DNA of 64,000 nt from JACMLX01 sp040384325 (GCA_040384325.1 JAZKJL010000004.1:62001-126000), one strand, 5' to 3'. Positions 32,921 through 41,307 are shown, numbered from the stretch's first letter. Program-made: numbers and translations. The notes: generated from the sequence alone by a model not told the origin.

Positions 32921-32926
32921 TATCTT
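32921..32926 (+). promoter_or_regulatory. -10 element, probable promoter of the murQ operon
   Basis: TATCTT on the plus strand lies in the divergent region between ggt and murQ. Transcription would start near 32933, about 80 bases before murQ, so this is not a leaderless start. No clear -35 is visible. Confidence 0.4.
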
Positions 32927-32958
32927 TGCCCGACCGGAAGCATACCCGGGCACTCGTG

Positions 32959-33018
32959 ATGCCGACAGCGCAGGTCGATCCCGGGTGTCGATGCCATGTC
33001 TTCAGCCCGTCACTGTGA
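32959..33018 (+). CDS. possible 19-residue leader ORF overlapping murQ
   Basis: ATG 32959 begins 19 codons that end in a TGA overlapping the murQ GTG as GTGA. It is Cys- and Pro-containing (VDPGCRCHVF). MurQ has no ribosome site, so coupling is plausible, but a short open frame here could also be chance. Confidence 0.25.
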   Translation: MPTAQVDPGCRCHVFSPSL

Positions 33019-33959
33019 CCAACGACGTACCGGCGTTCCGCGACGCGCGGGTCACCGAGCAGCGCAACCCGCGCTCGGTGGCCATCGATCTCGCGTCGCC
33101 GCTCGAGATCGTGGACATCATCACGGCCGAGGATGCCGGCGTCGTGCCCGCCGTCGCGTCGCAACGTGAAGCGCTGGCGGCCGCGATCGCTGCCGCCGAG
33201 GCGGCGCTGCGCGCCGGTGGTCGCATCGTGTACGCGGGTGCTGGAACATCGGGTCGCCTCGGCGTGCTCGACGCGAGTGAGATTCCGCCAACCTTCGGCG
33301 CCGATTTCGGGCTCGTGGTCGGCCTCATCGCCGGTGGACCTCCGGCCTTGCTGCGCGCGCAGGAAGGCGCCGAGGACAGCGCCGAGGGCGGAGCGCGCGA
33401 CCTCGCCGCGATCGGGTTTTCCGCCAGCGACTTCCTCGTCGGCATCGCGGCCAGCGGCACCACGCCGTACGTGCACGGCGCGCTGCGGCACGCACGACGC
33501 ATCGGCGCCACCACGGGCATGATCGCCTGCACTGCGTTGCCGCCCGCGATCCTCGACGCCATCGACATCCCGATCGTGATGGTCGTCGGTCCCGAAGTGG
33601 TGACCGGCTCCACGCGCATGAAGTCCGGCACCGCCACCAAGCTGGCGCTGAACATCATCAGCACCGGCGCCATGATCCGCACCGGTCGCACCTTCGGCAA
33701 CCTGATGGTGGACCTGCGTGCCACCAACGCCAAGCTGGTGGATCGCAGTGAACGCATCGTGTCCGAAGTCTGCGGCGTGCCGCGTGACGCAGCCCACGAG
33801 CTGCTGCAGCGTGCCGGCGGGGTGGTGAAGCGTGCCATCGTCATGCAGCTGCTGCAGACCGATGCGGAAGGCGCGGATGCCGCACTCGAGTCGGCACAGG
33901 GCGTGATCCGTCGTGCGGTGCAGGTCGAGCCGCCACCCGTCGTCACCGGAGTGCTGTGA
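33015..33959 (+). CDS. murQ: N-acetylmuramic acid 6-phosphate etherase
   Basis: A 314-residue MurQ. The SIS-domain marks are clear: YAGAGTSGRLGVLDASEIPP (phosphosugar binding, residues near 75-95), LVVGLIAGG, EGAEDSAEGG (catalytic Glu region), GIAASGTTPYV, and GSTRMKSGTATKLALNIIST. It cleaves the D-lactyl ether of MurNAc-6-phosphate to give GlcNAc-6-phosphate. The length is close to E. coli MurQ (298). The start is GTG 33015; an in-frame upstream ATG would add a few residues. It overlaps anmK by TGATG, and both act in successive steps of murein recycling. Confidence 0.96.
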   Translation: MTNDVPAFRDARVTEQRNPRSVAIDLASPLEIVDIITAEDAGVVPAVASQREALAAAIAAAEAALRAGGRIVYAGAGTSGRLGVLDASEIPPTFGADFGLVVGLIAGGPPALLRAQEGAEDSAEGGARDLAAIGFSASDFLVGIAASGTTPYVHGALRHARRIGATTGMIACTALPPAILDAIDIPIVMVVGPEVVTGSTRMKSGTATKLALNIISTGAMIRTGRTFGNLMVDLRATNAKLVDRSERIVSEVCGVPRDAAHELLQRAGGVVKRAIVMQLLQTDAEGADAALESAQGVIRRAVQVEPPPVVTGVL

Positions 33960-35110
33960 TGGCGCTCGACGCATCGCTGGCCGACGCGCCCGTGCTGGTG
34001 GGGCTGATGTCCGGCACGTCGCTGGATGGCATCGCCGCCGCAGCGGTCCGCTTTCATCGCACCGATGAGGGCGATCGTCCCGAACTGCTGGCATTCGAGT
34101 CGGTGGCGTACAGCGCGGAGCAGCGTGCGCGCCTCTCGGCCGGCATGGTGCAGGGCACGGCGCAGGACTTCTGCCGGCTGAACGTGGACCTCGGTCACTG
34201 GCTGGCCGATGCCGCGGCGACCGTGATGGCCCGCGCTCGGCTCTCCGCGCACGAGGTGGCGGCGGTCGCATCGCACGGACAGACGCTGTGGCACGAGCCG
34301 GGACACTCCACCTGGCAGATCGGTGACGCCGCGGTGATCGCCGAGCGACTGCAGGTGCGCGTGATCCACGACTTCCGGAGCCGCGACGTCGCTGCGCGTG
34401 GCCAGGGCGCACCGTTGGTGTCGCTGGCCGACCTGCACCTCTTCGCCAGCGGCGACGGCTGGCGCGCGCTGCAGAACCTGGGCGGCATCGGCAACGTCAC
34501 GGTGGTGCCACCGCGTGGTGCCGAGCTGCCCACGCTGGCGTTCGACACCGGTCCCGGATGCGGTGTCATCGATCGTGTGGTGACGGCACTCGATCCGTCG
34601 CGCCACTACGACGTGGATGGCCGCATGGCGGCGGCCGGAACACCGGTGGAGCCGGTGCTCGAAGCGCTGCTGGCCGACAGCTGGTACGCCCTGTCGCCAC
34701 CGAAGAGCACGGGGCGCGAGAAGTACGATGCGCCCTTCGTGGCCGCGCTGGTGGAGGCGTGCCGTGCCAGCGATGCCGGCGTTCGCGACGAGGACATCGT
34801 CGCTACCGCCACTGCACTCACGGCGCGCACCATGGCGCTGGGCTACGACCAATTCGTGCGCACCGACCTGCAGGACGTGGTCCTGAGTGGCGGTGGTGCG
34901 CGCAACCCGACGCTGGTGCGCATGATCCGTGCATCGTTGCCGATGCGGACGGTGCGTACCTTCGACGAGCTGTTCTTCGATGGCGAGGCCAAGGAAGCCG
35001 TGGCCTTCGCATACATCGCGCTGCAACACCTGCGCGGTCTTCCGGGCAACGTGCCGTCGGCCACCGGTGCCGATGGGCCACGCATCCTCGGCGTCCGCAC
35101 GCTGCCATGA
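33959..35110 (+). CDS. anmK: anhydro-N-acetylmuramic acid kinase
   Basis: A 383-residue kinase of the ASKHA fold. The family signature GLMSGTSLDGIAAAAV (phosphate 1) opens the protein, with QTLWHEPG, HDFRSRDVAARGQGAPLV, LGGIGNVTVV, DTGPGCGVID (phosphate 2) and LSGGGARNPTLV (adenosine motif) following. It converts 1,6-anhydro-MurNAc to MurNAc-6-phosphate, the substrate of MurQ. The start is ATG 33959 (TGATG overlap with murQ); GTG 33956 is one codon earlier. Its stop is the first link of the ATGA relay described downstream. Confidence 0.96.
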   Translation: MALDASLADAPVLVGLMSGTSLDGIAAAAVRFHRTDEGDRPELLAFESVAYSAEQRARLSAGMVQGTAQDFCRLNVDLGHWLADAAATVMARARLSAHEVAAVASHGQTLWHEPGHSTWQIGDAAVIAERLQVRVIHDFRSRDVAARGQGAPLVSLADLHLFASGDGWRALQNLGGIGNVTVVPPRGAELPTLAFDTGPGCGVIDRVVTALDPSRHYDVDGRMAAAGTPVEPVLEALLADSWYALSPPKSTGREKYDAPFVAALVEACRASDAGVRDEDIVATATALTARTMALGYDQFVRTDLQDVVLSGGGARNPTLVRMIRASLPMRTVRTFDELFFDGEAKEAVAFAYIALQHLRGLPGNVPSATGADGPRILGVRTLP

Positions 35111-35175
35111 ACGGTCACCTGCCAATGCATGCCGCCGACAACTCCGCCAACGCCCGACAGGCGCACGCATCATGA
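35107..35175 (+). CDS. 22-residue relay ORF between anmK and the nagZ-like gene
   Basis: ATG 35107 overlaps the anmK TGA (ATGA), runs 22 codons (opening MNGHLPMHAADNSANARQ), and ends in a TGA that again overlaps an ATG at 35172. It has no recognisable domain. Its place in a chain of overlaps argues for a role in moving ribosomes, not for a functional peptide. Confidence 0.4.
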   Translation: MNGHLPMHAADNSANARQAHAS

Positions 35176-35201
35176 ACACGCCGAGGGCGGCCGCCGCATG
35201 A
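35172..35201 (+). CDS. 9-residue relay ORF overlapping the nagZ-like start
   Basis: ATG 35172 overlaps the preceding mini-ORF's TGA and encodes MNTPRAAAA, ending in TGA 35199-35201, which overlaps ATG 35198 of the nagZ-like gene. All three junctions are ATGA. Confidence 0.35.
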   Translation: MNTPRAAAA

Positions 35202-36661
35202 GTGACGCGGCGTCGCTGTGCATTGCCGCCATCCGCTGGGACGCTGCCCGCGGCTACGGTGACGCGCGCCCGCTGATCGACGCCGCGCTGCGCATGGGCG
35301 TGGGCGGCTTCACGCTCTACGGCGGCACGGCCGATGCCGTGCGCGCGCTGACGCGTGACCTGCAGCAGCGCTCACGCACGCCGTTGCTGATCGGCGCCGA
35401 CATGGAACGGGGCGCCGGACAGCAGTTCGACGGCTCCACCGGCCTGCCGCCCGCCGCCGCCATCGCCTCGCTCCGTGATCGCGACGCCGTGCGACGTGCG
35501 GCGCGACACACGGCGCGCGAGGCGCGGACGATGGGCGTGAACTGGAACTACGCCCCCGTCGCCGACCTCGATGTGGAGCCGGCCAACCCCGTCATGAACA
35601 CCCGCGGCTTCGGCGCGCAGCCGAGCGAGGTGGGTGATTACGTCGCGGAATGGATCGATGCCTGCCAGAGTGAGGGCGTGCTGGCCTGCGCCAAGCACTT
35701 CCCCGGGCATGGTCGCACGCTCGAATCGTCGAGCGTCACGCTGCCGGTGGTGAGCACGCCGCACTCGGTGCTGATGCAGGACGACCTGCTGCCGTTCAAG
35801 TCGGCGATCGATGCCGGCGTGGGCTCGATCATGACCGCGCACGTGGCCTATCCCGCGCTCGATCCGGGTGGCATGCCGGCCACGCTCTCGCGTGAGATCC
35901 TGACCTGGGTGCTGCGGCAGCGGTGTGAGTACGAAAACCTGATCGTCGGCGACTCGATCAACCTGCCCGCCGTGACGCAGGGCATCGACGAAGGCGAGGC
36001 CGCGGTGCGTGCGATCCTCGCCGGCTGCGACATGGTGCTCGCCCCGGGCGACCTGGTGAAGACCGTGCAGGCGCTGGAGACGGCGGTCACCGAAGGTCGC
36101 ATCGAGCGTGACCGCCTGCGCCTCAGCCTGCGTCGCCGCCTGAAGTGGGCGCAGTGGGTCTCGCCACCGAACGACTACCGGCGTCCGTCGGGTACCGACG
36201 TGCTCTGGTGCGCCGGCCTCGCCGACCGCGTCTTGCAGGTGGTGCGCCCGCTCGCCCGCGGCATTCGCGCGCCGCTCGAGATCTGCTCCTTCGACAGCGA
36301 TGCGCATGGCGACCTGCGCTCGGCACGGTTGATGTTCCTCAACACGCTGCGGCAGCTCAGCGTCGACGCGCGCGTCGCCGATCGCGCCGACGGTCCGAGT
36401 CGCGGCACGGTGGTGATCACGGCGTTCGGTGAGCCGGTGCAGGGGCGTGGGTCGATGGAGGTCGCACCGGTGGTGCGTGACGGCGTGATGCAGCTGTACG
36501 CCGATGCGCGCGCCGCCGGCCGTGACGCGATGATCATCTGGTTCGGCCATCCGCGCCTGGCGAGTGCCTTCGGCGACGAAGCCCCGCTGCTCTGCGCGTG
36601 GAGTGGCGACGCCTGCATGCAGTCCGCCGCCGCGCGCTGGCTCGCCAAGCAGCGCGGCTGA
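35198..36661 (+). CDS. glycoside hydrolase family 3, NagZ-like, atypical catalytic loop
   Basis: A 487-residue GH3 protein. The N-terminal barrel is NagZ-like: LLIGADMERGAGQQFDG, MGVNWNYAPVADLDVEP, NTRGFGAQPSEVG and CAKHFPGHG (K166 to G172). In NagZ the next residues are DTxxDSH, with the Asp-His dyad as acid/base; here they read RTLESSS (173-179), so both are Ser. The presumed nucleophile Asp252 is kept (LIVGDSINL). A GH3 C-terminal domain follows (GTVVITAFGEPVQG; MIIWFGHPRLASAFG), absent from the small proteobacterial NagZ. Position after murQ and anmK implies a role with muropeptides; activity is doubtful or altered. Confidence 0.82.
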   Translation: MSDAASLCIAAIRWDAARGYGDARPLIDAALRMGVGGFTLYGGTADAVRALTRDLQQRSRTPLLIGADMERGAGQQFDGSTGLPPAAAIASLRDRDAVRRAARHTAREARTMGVNWNYAPVADLDVEPANPVMNTRGFGAQPSEVGDYVAEWIDACQSEGVLACAKHFPGHGRTLESSSVTLPVVSTPHSVLMQDDLLPFKSAIDAGVGSIMTAHVAYPALDPGGMPATLSREILTWVLRQRCEYENLIVGDSINLPAVTQGIDEGEAAVRAILAGCDMVLAPGDLVKTVQALETAVTEGRIERDRLRLSLRRRLKWAQWVSPPNDYRRPSGTDVLWCAGLADRVLQVVRPLARGIRAPLEICSFDSDAHGDLRSARLMFLNTLRQLSVDARVADRADGPSRGTVVITAFGEPVQGRGSMEVAPVVRDGVMQLYADARAAGRDAMIIWFGHPRLASAFGDEAPLLCAWSGDACMQSAAARWLAKQRG

Positions 36662-36682
36662 CGCACGCTGCGGCGCGCGCGC

Positions 36683-37525
36683 TCAGGCGCGCTGCAGCGT
36701 GAAGAGGGTGATCTCGGGACGCACGTTGAAGCGGACCTGCAGGTTGAAGCCGACGCCGCGGCTGATGTACACCCGTCGGCCGTCGCCCACCGCCACTTCG
36801 CCCGACGTGTAGCGCCGGTTCTGCACCGGCAGGATGGGTGGTGCGAGGAACGGGGAGCGACACTGACCACCGTGCGTGTGTCCCGACAGCACCCAGCCGT
36901 CGTAGCCGCGCCACTCGGCCCGGTCGTCCATGCAGTCGGGATTGTGGTTCAGCACCAGCGACGGCGTCTCGGGTCGCCAGGCACGGAGCGCCTTCCGCGG
37001 CTGCGCGAGCCGCGACCAGAGATCGTCGATGCCGGCGACGAACAGGCCGTCCACGTCCACCGACTCGTTTCGCAGCATGCGGATGCCCGCCTGCGTCACG
37101 CGATCAGCCACCTCCGCCGCCACGTCCGGGTGGCGCCACCGATCACCGTAGTCGTGGTTGCCGAGCGTCGCGAGGGTCATGATGCGGCCGCGCGGCGCCT
37201 GCTGCAGGTGCCCTTCCAGCTGGCGCAGTTGGGCGGTGCCGCGCCACGTGACCCAGTCGCCCGTGTAGGCCACCACGTCGGGCTGCAATGCACGCCCCAC
37301 CTGCCACACGCGGCTCAGATACGCGTCGTCCACCAGCGGGCCGATGTGCAGGTCGCTGATGTGCAGGAGTGTCTTTCCGTGCAGCGATTGCGGCAGTCGT
37401 GCGATCGGGAGCTGGCGCCGCGTCACGTCGAGCCAGAACGGCTCCACCCAGTGTGCGTACCCGCCCAGCGCTGCCACGGCTGCCGCGGCCGAACCGGCGA
37501 GACGCAGGAACCGCCGCCGATTCAT
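36683..37525 (-). CDS. YaeI-type metallophosphoesterase with Tat signal
   Basis: A 280-residue calcineurin-like phosphoesterase. It begins MNRRRFLRLAG, a twin-arginine signal matching the MISRRRFL start of E. coli YaeI. Metal-ligand motifs are ISDLHIGP, YTGDWV, TLGNHDYG, LVLNHNPD and LSGHTHGGQ. E. coli YaeI and its relatives (for example LpxG/UDP-diacylglucosamine hydrolases) act on phosphodiesters; the substrate here is unknown. ATG 37525 is preferred because of the signal; a GTG at 37579 forms a GTGA overlap with the PP2C gene upstream and would put 18 residues before the signal. Confidence 0.9.
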   Translation of the reverse strand: MNRRRFLRLAGSAAAAVAALGGYAHWVEPFWLDVTRRQLPIARLPQSLHGKTLLHISDLHIGPLVDDAYLSRVWQVGRALQPDVVAYTGDWVTWRGTAQLRQLEGHLQQAPRGRIMTLATLGNHDYGDRWRHPDVAAEVADRVTQAGIRMLRNESVDVDGLFVAGIDDLWSRLAQPRKALRAWRPETPSLVLNHNPDCMDDRAEWRGYDGWVLSGHTHGGQCRSPFLAPPILPVQNRRYTSGEVAVGDGRRVYISRGVGFNLQVRFNVRPEITLFTLQRA

Positions 37526-37575
37526 CCGATCCTCGTGCCGATCGTACTCATCACGCTCGGCCAGCGACCGCAGGG

Positions 37576-38724
37576 TCACCCGGCTCCGAACTTCCCGAAG
37601 CGCCAGATCGCCCAGCCCACCACGACGACGATCGCGAACAGCGTCACGTAGAGGTATGCCTTGGCCGGGTCGCGGGGCGGCACGGTGCCCACCGGCTTCA
37701 CGCCATCCGGACGCGAGACGCTCTGCACGCCCATCGCCGGCGTGGGCGGGCGCGTCACCACGGGCACCGCGCCGCTGCGCATGCGGCCGCGCATGCGATC
37801 CAGCGTCGGCACGCCGCTGTCGGGCAGCGGATAGGTCTGGTGACCGATCATGCGCTGCAGGTCGCCATGTTCGGGCAGCCCATCGCCATCGAACGTCGCC
37901 ACGACCACCGTGATGTTGTCGTGGCCACCCTCGGCATTGGCCGCCGCGATCAGCTGTTCGCAGGCGATCTCGGGATCGCGGCTGGCGGTCACGATGCGCG
38001 CGATGTCGGAGGCGCGCAGGTGCGTCGTGAGCCCGTCGCTGCAGAGCACCAGCGTGTCGCCGCGGGCCAGCGGCTGTTGCGTGAAGTCGGGACGAACCGT
38101 GCTGTCGGGACCGAGCGCCTGCAGGATGATGTTTCGTCGCTCGCTCACCTCGGCCTGATCGGGCGTCATCTCGCCGGCCTCGATCAGTTGTTGCATCAGC
38201 GACTGGTCCTTGGTGATCTGCTGCGCCATGCCATCGCGGACGATGTAGGCGCGGCTGTCGCCGACCTGCGCCAGGTAGAGCGAGTTGCCAAGCAGGCCGG
38301 CGATGGTGGCGGTGGTGCCCATCCCGGCGTGTTCCGGATGCGCGCCGGCGTAGGCGAAGATGCGATGGTTGGCGGTATCCGCCGCGTCACGGATCGTCTC
38401 CACGAACGTGTCCGTGTCGCGACCGACGTTCTGCATCCACTGGGCGCGGAAGGTGTCGAGCACCGCCTCCACCGCCATCTCGCTGGCGATCTCGCCCGCG
38501 GCCGCGCCACCCATCCCATCCGCCACCACCAGCACCACGCCGCGCAGTCCGACGTCGATCACGCCGTCGCTCACGTCCGCATGAGTCTGCCCGGAGCTGA
38601 GGTCGAGGAATGCGAATGCATCCTCGTTGTGATCACGGGTGATCCCGACGTCCGACATGCCGGCCAGCCGCAGTGACACGCCGGAGCGTGGAACAGGCGT
38701 CTCGGACGGCGTTGGCTGGGTCAT
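37576..38724 (-). CDS. PP2C-type Ser/Thr protein phosphatase with C-terminal membrane anchor
   Basis: A 382-residue protein. Residues about 20-265 are a PP2C/Stp1 domain with metal-binding motifs DHNEDAF, VVADGMGGAAAGE, GMGTTATIAG, VGDSRAYIVRDG, LVLCSDGLT and GHDNITVVVA. A low-complexity Pro-Arg linker follows, then a helix KAYLYVTLFAIVVVVGWAIW at the C-terminus that would anchor the catalytic domain on the cytoplasmic side. It is a natural counterpart of the kinase at 12.7-13.7 kb, though the genes are not linked. The upstream promoter at 38810-38839 is the best sigma-70-like one in the window. Confidence 0.94.
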   Translation of the reverse strand: MTQPTPSETPVPRSGVSLRLAGMSDVGITRDHNEDAFAFLDLSSGQTHADVSDGVIDVGLRGVVLVVADGMGGAAAGEIASEMAVEAVLDTFRAQWMQNVGRDTDTFVETIRDAADTANHRIFAYAGAHPEHAGMGTTATIAGLLGNSLYLAQVGDSRAYIVRDGMAQQITKDQSLMQQLIEAGEMTPDQAEVSERRNIILQALGPDSTVRPDFTQQPLARGDTLVLCSDGLTTHLRASDIARIVTASRDPEIACEQLIAAANAEGGHDNITVVVATFDGDGLPEHGDLQRMIGHQTYPLPDSGVPTLDRMRGRMRSGAVPVVTRPPTPAMGVQSVSRPDGVKPVGTVPPRDPAKAYLYVTLFAIVVVVGWAIWRFGKFGAG

Positions 38725-38809
38725 GACTGGCACTGTCGGCGCGTGAAGAGGGTGAACCAGACGGACCGTCCGCGGGTCCGCCCCCTCCGGACGTGACTCG
38801 CGTGTACAG

Positions 38810-38839
38810 AAGCTAGGACGACGCGCATGAGGCGGTCAA
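38810..38839 (-). promoter_or_regulatory. sigma-70-like promoter for the PP2C operon
   Basis: On the minus strand TTGACC (38839-38834), an 18-base spacer and TAGCTT (38815-38810) would start RNA near 38803, leaving a leader of about 80 bases before the ATG at 38724. Confidence 0.6.
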
Positions 38840-38861
38840 ATGGAGCGACCTCCGACCGCGC

Positions 38862-38867
38862 TATCTT
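38862..38867 (+). promoter_or_regulatory. -10 element of a leaderless promoter (amidase)
   Basis: TATCTT ends 5 bases before ATG 38873 and fixes that start over an upstream in-frame ATG at 38840, which lies before the promoter. Confidence 0.55.
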
Positions 38868-38872
38868 CAAGC

Positions 38873-40729
38873 ATGCTACGCGCCCCGCTTCGGTCCGGTT
38901 TCGTGCTGCGCCCGCTGGCGACAGCGCTCCTCGTGACGGCGGTTTCCGCCTGTGCCAGCGGCGGCGCCGGCGTCGGTGCCGGTCCGGCGTCTGGCCCGCC
39001 GACCTGGCCGGCCATTCCGCGCGCCACCGGACCGCTCGCCATCCGCGTGCAGTATCCGTCGCCCAACGCCGTCATCGCGGCCCGCGACTCGACCTTCCTG
39101 CTCGGCACCGTGAATCACGGCGACGCCACGCTCACCATCAACGGGGCGCCGGTGTCGGTGAGCCCGAACGGGGCCTTTCTCGCCTGGGTGGCGATGCCAC
39201 CGCGCGGCCGCGAACGGTTCGAACTGGTGGCGACGACCCCCGGCGGTGAGCCACGCTCACTGACCCTCCCCATCCGCCTGCCCGCGGAACGACGCCCGGT
39301 GGACGCGGCCGCGCCCTTCCTCGATACCGCCAGCGTCACGCCGCGCGCGAACCTCGCCTGGCGCGGCGACGAGCCGGTGCGTGTCTCAGCTCGCCTCGCG
39401 CCAGGTGCGCGCGCGGAGTTCCGCCCCGCCGCCTGCGGCACGGCTCCCGCCGCAGCACCGCTGCCGCTGCCGATCGCGGCAGGCAGCGAGACCGCGGCGC
39501 GCGACATCCCGGCACGGCTGCTCCGGTGCGGTGGTTCGCTGGCGGTGACTGGCCCGGGCGACACAGTCGTGTACCAGCGACCCGTGCCCGCCGTCAGCGA
39601 CGGCGACTCGCTGGGCCTGGTGCGGCTTGGCACAGCGGCGGCCGACACCGACGCGGTGGTGATCGCGCGACCGGTGCCCGGCGGCACCTACAAGTGGTTC
39701 CTGATTCCGGGCACCGTGCTGCAGGCCACCGGCCGGCAGGGCGACGCGGTGCGTGTCCGGCTCGATGCCGCGCTCGAGGTCTGGGTCGACGCCGACAACG
39801 TGACCGCGCTGCCTCCCGGTTCACTGGCGCCGCGTCGCATCGCCAGCAACGCGCGCCTGGTGCCTGACAGCGGGTTCGTGGATCTCGTCCTGCCGATGGC
39901 GGCGCGACCGGCCTATCGCGTCGAGGCCGAAGGGCGGTCGCTGCGGCTCACGCTCCACGGCGTCACGGGGAACTCGGACATCGTCTGGTTCCAGCGCGCC
40001 GACTCGCTGGTGCGCGACGTTCAATGGACCAATGAGTCTTCTGATCGTGCCGTCTACACCGTGTCGCTGCAACGCGACGTGTACGGCTGGCTGGCGTTCT
40101 GGCGCGGTGACGCATTCGTGCTGCGCCTGCGTCGGCCTCCCGCGGTGGATGCGGCGAGTCCATTGCGTGGCCTGCGGATCGCCGTCGATCCCGGCCATCC
40201 GCCGATCGGGTCCACCGGTCCGACCGGCCTGTACGAAGGGGTGGCCACACTCGCCATCGGGCAGCGCGTGCAGCGCATGCTCAGTGAGCGCGGCGCGCAG
40301 CCGTTCATGACGCGCACCACCGAGGCGCCGGTGCCGCTCGGTGATCGTCCGGTGATGGCACGTCGCGCAGATGCGCAGGCGTTCGTCTCGATCCACCTCA
40401 ACGCCAAGCCTGACGGCGCCAATCCGTATCGCAACAACGGCAGTGGCACCTACTACTTCCAGCCGCACGGCGCAGGGCTGGCACGCGCCATCCAGTCACG
40501 TCTCCTGGTGCGGCTCGGACTGCCCAACGAGGGCACCTGGTTCGACAACCTCGCGGTGGTGCGCGGCACCTGGATGCCGAGCGTGCTGGTCGAAGGAGCC
40601 TACGTGATCGTGCCCGAGCAGGAGGCGGCATTGCGCACACCCGAGTTCCAGGAGGCATATGCGCTGGCGATCGTGGAGGGCCTCGAGGGCTGGTTCCGGA
40701 GCCTCGCCGCCGAGGGGGCGCGCCCGTGA
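38873..40729 (+). CDS. N-acetylmuramoyl-L-alanine amidase (Amidase_3) lipoprotein
   Basis: A 618-residue lipoprotein: the signal ends LLVTAVSAC. The C-terminal Amidase_3 domain (about 435-618) has all zinc and catalytic residues: DPGH (439-442), the Glu in LYEGVATL, SIHLNA, and the general base in LVEGAYV. The 410-residue N-terminal part has SH3- and beta-sandwich-like stretches (RVQYPSPNAVIAARDSTFLL; GTYKWFLIPGT) and an AMIN-like segment (VEAEGRSLRLTLHGV), which would target it to the wall or divisome. It hydrolyses the lactyl-amide bond of murein. It overlaps the next gene by GTGA. Confidence 0.93.
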   Translation: MLRAPLRSGFVLRPLATALLVTAVSACASGGAGVGAGPASGPPTWPAIPRATGPLAIRVQYPSPNAVIAARDSTFLLGTVNHGDATLTINGAPVSVSPNGAFLAWVAMPPRGRERFELVATTPGGEPRSLTLPIRLPAERRPVDAAAPFLDTASVTPRANLAWRGDEPVRVSARLAPGARAEFRPAACGTAPAAAPLPLPIAAGSETAARDIPARLLRCGGSLAVTGPGDTVVYQRPVPAVSDGDSLGLVRLGTAAADTDAVVIARPVPGGTYKWFLIPGTVLQATGRQGDAVRVRLDAALEVWVDADNVTALPPGSLAPRRIASNARLVPDSGFVDLVLPMAARPAYRVEAEGRSLRLTLHGVTGNSDIVWFQRADSLVRDVQWTNESSDRAVYTVSLQRDVYGWLAFWRGDAFVLRLRRPPAVDAASPLRGLRIAVDPGHPPIGSTGPTGLYEGVATLAIGQRVQRMLSERGAQPFMTRTTEAPVPLGDRPVMARRADAQAFVSIHLNAKPDGANPYRNNGSGTYYFQPHGAGLARAIQSRLLVRLGLPNEGTWFDNLAVVRGTWMPSVLVEGAYVIVPEQEAALRTPEFQEAYALAIVEGLEGWFRSLAAEGARP

Positions 40730-41277
40730 GCGATCATCCGACATTTCGCGGTCCTCCGTCGGTGGACGTCACCGCCTGGGTGCATCCCACCGCCTCGCTC
40801 TGCGGCACCGTCACCCTCGCCCCGCTGGTGAGCATCTGGGGTGGGGCGGTGCTCCGCGGTGACACCGACCAGATCACCATCGGCGTCGGCACCAACATTC
40901 AGGACCTGACGATGGTGCACACCGATGCCGGCTTGCCGCTGCACGTCGGCGCGGGGGTGACGGTGGGTCACCGCGCGATCCTGCATGGCTGCCACGTGGA
41001 GGATGGGGTGCTGGTCGGCATGGGGGCGATCCTGCTCAATCGCTGCCGCATCGGCACCGGCAGCATCATCGGCGCCGGTGCGCTGGTGTCCGAGGGTGTG
41101 GTGGTCCCACCGAATTCGCTGGTGGTCGGCGTGCCGGGCAGGGTCGTGCGCCAGACGACCGATGAGGAGCGCGCCCGGATCGCGCAGTCGGCGCTGCACT
41201 ACCAGCGGCAGGCCGCTGCGCATCGCGCTGGGGTGGTGCGCTACCACGTGACAACGTCACGATCCGGTCTCGCCTGA
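40726..41277 (+). CDS. gamma-carbonic-anhydrase-like hexapeptide protein
   Basis: A 183-residue left-handed beta-helix protein of the YrdA/PaaY/CaiE type. Hexapeptide turns run from residue 15 to 130 (VTLAPLVSIWGGAVLRGDTD; ITIGVGTNIQDL). The three histidines that bind metal in gamma carbonic anhydrases are kept: MVHTDAG, VTVGHRA and LHGCHVED, followed by VLVGMGAILLN. The catalytic proton-shuttle glutamates of the archaeal enzyme are not evident, as in many bacterial relatives with uncertain activity. It starts with GTG in a GTGA overlap with the amidase, a pairing I cannot explain. Confidence 0.9.
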   Translation: MSDHPTFRGPPSVDVTAWVHPTASLCGTVTLAPLVSIWGGAVLRGDTDQITIGVGTNIQDLTMVHTDAGLPLHVGAGVTVGHRAILHGCHVEDGVLVGMGAILLNRCRIGTGSIIGAGALVSEGVVVPPNSLVVGVPGRVVRQTTDEERARIAQSALHYQRQAAAHRAGVVRYHVTTSRSGLA

Positions 41278-41284
41278 CCTGTTG

Positions 41285-41307
41285 CCCGTCCACGCGCAAG
41301 TGGCGGG
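41285..41307 (+). terminator. weak hairpin after the amidase operon
   Basis: CCCG-t-CCAC pairs with GTGGCGGG around a GCGCAA loop, with one bulged T. No T-run follows, so termination is uncertain. Confidence 0.3.
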
